A DNA stretch of 7,291 nt from Treponema sp. (lineage in GTDB: Bacteria; Spirochaetota; Spirochaetia; Treponematales; Breznakiellaceae). Positions 7,138-7,291 of the stretch are shown here, one piece after another (within the stretch, counting starts at the first letter, position 1; every line of letters starts with the position of its first letter). Location: assembly GCA_031257695.1 (NCBI GenBank), contig JAIROB010000248.1, forward strand, positions 1-7,291, given 5' to 3'. The translations under genes were made by a program, and so were the position numbers. The notes under the pieces are model-generated. The model was not told the DNA's origin. It ran no database searches and worked only from the letters and a program-made list of their open reading frames with translations.

Positions 7138-7203
7138 GGACCGGGAATCGAACCCGGGACCTACGCATTACGAGTGGGTGTTTAGCTATACCATATTCCC
7201 GTC
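7133..7203 (-). tRNA. Degenerate tRNA-Thr(CGU)-like sequence, possibly a pseudogene or attachment-site remnant
   Basis: The 3' half is clearly tRNA-like. It has a T-arm CCGGG-TTCGATT-CCCGG (7157-7141), variable loop AGGTC (7162-7158), and an anticodon loop CTCGTAA (7174-7168) with anticodon CGT at 7172-7170, which would read ACG (Thr). The anticodon stem ACCCA/TGCGT has a C-C mismatch in the middle. The 3' acceptor strand TCCTGGC (7140-7134) with discriminator T pairs with GACGGGA (7203-7197) except for one A-G clash and one G-U pair. Only 17 bases lie between acceptor and anticodon stem, and they do not fold into a proper D-arm. CCA is not encoded. A functional tRNA is doubtful; a decayed copy or the 3' relic left by integration at a tRNA gene fits better. 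Confidence 0.45.
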
Positions 7204-7222
7204 TATGACGGTCTATAGCATA

Positions 7223-7252
7223 CATATAATAGTAGAATATACGAATTGTCAA
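7223..7252 (-). promoter_or_regulatory. Putative strong promoter reading into the tRNA-like sequence
   Basis: The minus strand carries a perfect -35 TTGACA (7252-7247). Possible -10 boxes are TATTAT (7231-7226, 15-base spacer, 5 of 6) or TATATG (7228-7223, 18-base spacer, 4 of 6). Transcription would start near 7216, about a dozen bases before the tRNA-like acceptor strand. The spacing ambiguity lowers confidence. The flanking 7226-7291 is AT-rich and shows no other gene. Confidence 0.5.
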
Positions 7253-7291
7253 GCATTTTAGAACTTGATGAAACATTATTTTTTCTTATTA

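Larger units (their letters stand above)
7051..7230. repeat. Outer imperfect inverted repeat enclosing hairpin and tRNA-like sequence
   Basis: Two blocks on the left recur inverted on the right. ATGTATGCT (7057-7065) pairs with AGCATACAT (7217-7225); with one bulged C the match extends to 7051 and 7230, 13 of 14 positions. TGGTTAGCTAAAC (7066-7078) pairs with 7180-7193 with one inserted base. The blocks are contiguous on the left, but on the right they are separated by 23 bases (7194-7216) holding a 5-bp hairpin CCGTC-TAT-GACGG. The 180-bp unit resembles a small palindromic or MITE-like element. No transposase or target-site duplication was recognised. Confidence 0.5.

Noticed and set aside
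7073..7276. Minus-strand 67-codon frame containing SRVRFPVLAVV
   Set aside because: This peptide pattern is the usual artefact of translating a tRNA T-arm; the frame also crosses the 21-bp hairpin and the putative promoter.

Overview
This looks like a chromosomal segment from a spirochaete, most likely a GC-rich member of the Treponema group. That inference rests on a divergent, stand-alone FliG paralogue of the kind spirochaetes carry beside their operon-encoded FliG, its pairing with a PreP-type M16C peptidase and a DUF3783 protein, and a large MalT/LuxR-type regulator. The genus is my inference and cannot be proven from the window.

Layout. (1) 1-2082, minus strand: the N-terminal 694 codons of a STAND/LuxR-type ATP-dependent regulator; its C-terminus, including the expected DNA-binding domain, lies beyond the left edge. 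(2) 2083-2448: an AT-rich divergent intergenic region with a plausible sigma70 promoter for the regulator and two short hairpins ahead of the flagellar gene. (3) 2449-7034, plus strand: a compact three-gene cluster of FliG-family motor switch protein, M16C zinc metallopeptidase (overlapping fliG by 4 bases) and a small DUF3783 protein (27-base gap, good ribosome binding site). (4) 7035-7291: a short non-coding-looking region that is the most unusual part of the window. It packs together a possible 14-codon ORF behind a strong Shine-Dalgarno, a perfect 21-bp hairpin, a degenerate tRNA-Thr(CGU)-like sequence on the minus strand with a consensus -35 box, and an outer imperfect inverted repeat that encloses all of these.

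The three plus-strand genes are probably cotranscribed. The FliG protein would act at the flagellar motor C-ring, but its FliM-binding and torque-helix signature residues depart from the consensus, so it may be a specialised FliG1-type paralogue. The peptidase would degrade peptides in the cytoplasm. The DUF3783 protein has no known function. No classical mobile-element gene, CRISPR array or complete new system is visible; the 7051-7230 palindromic tRNA-like element is the best candidate for something undescribed.
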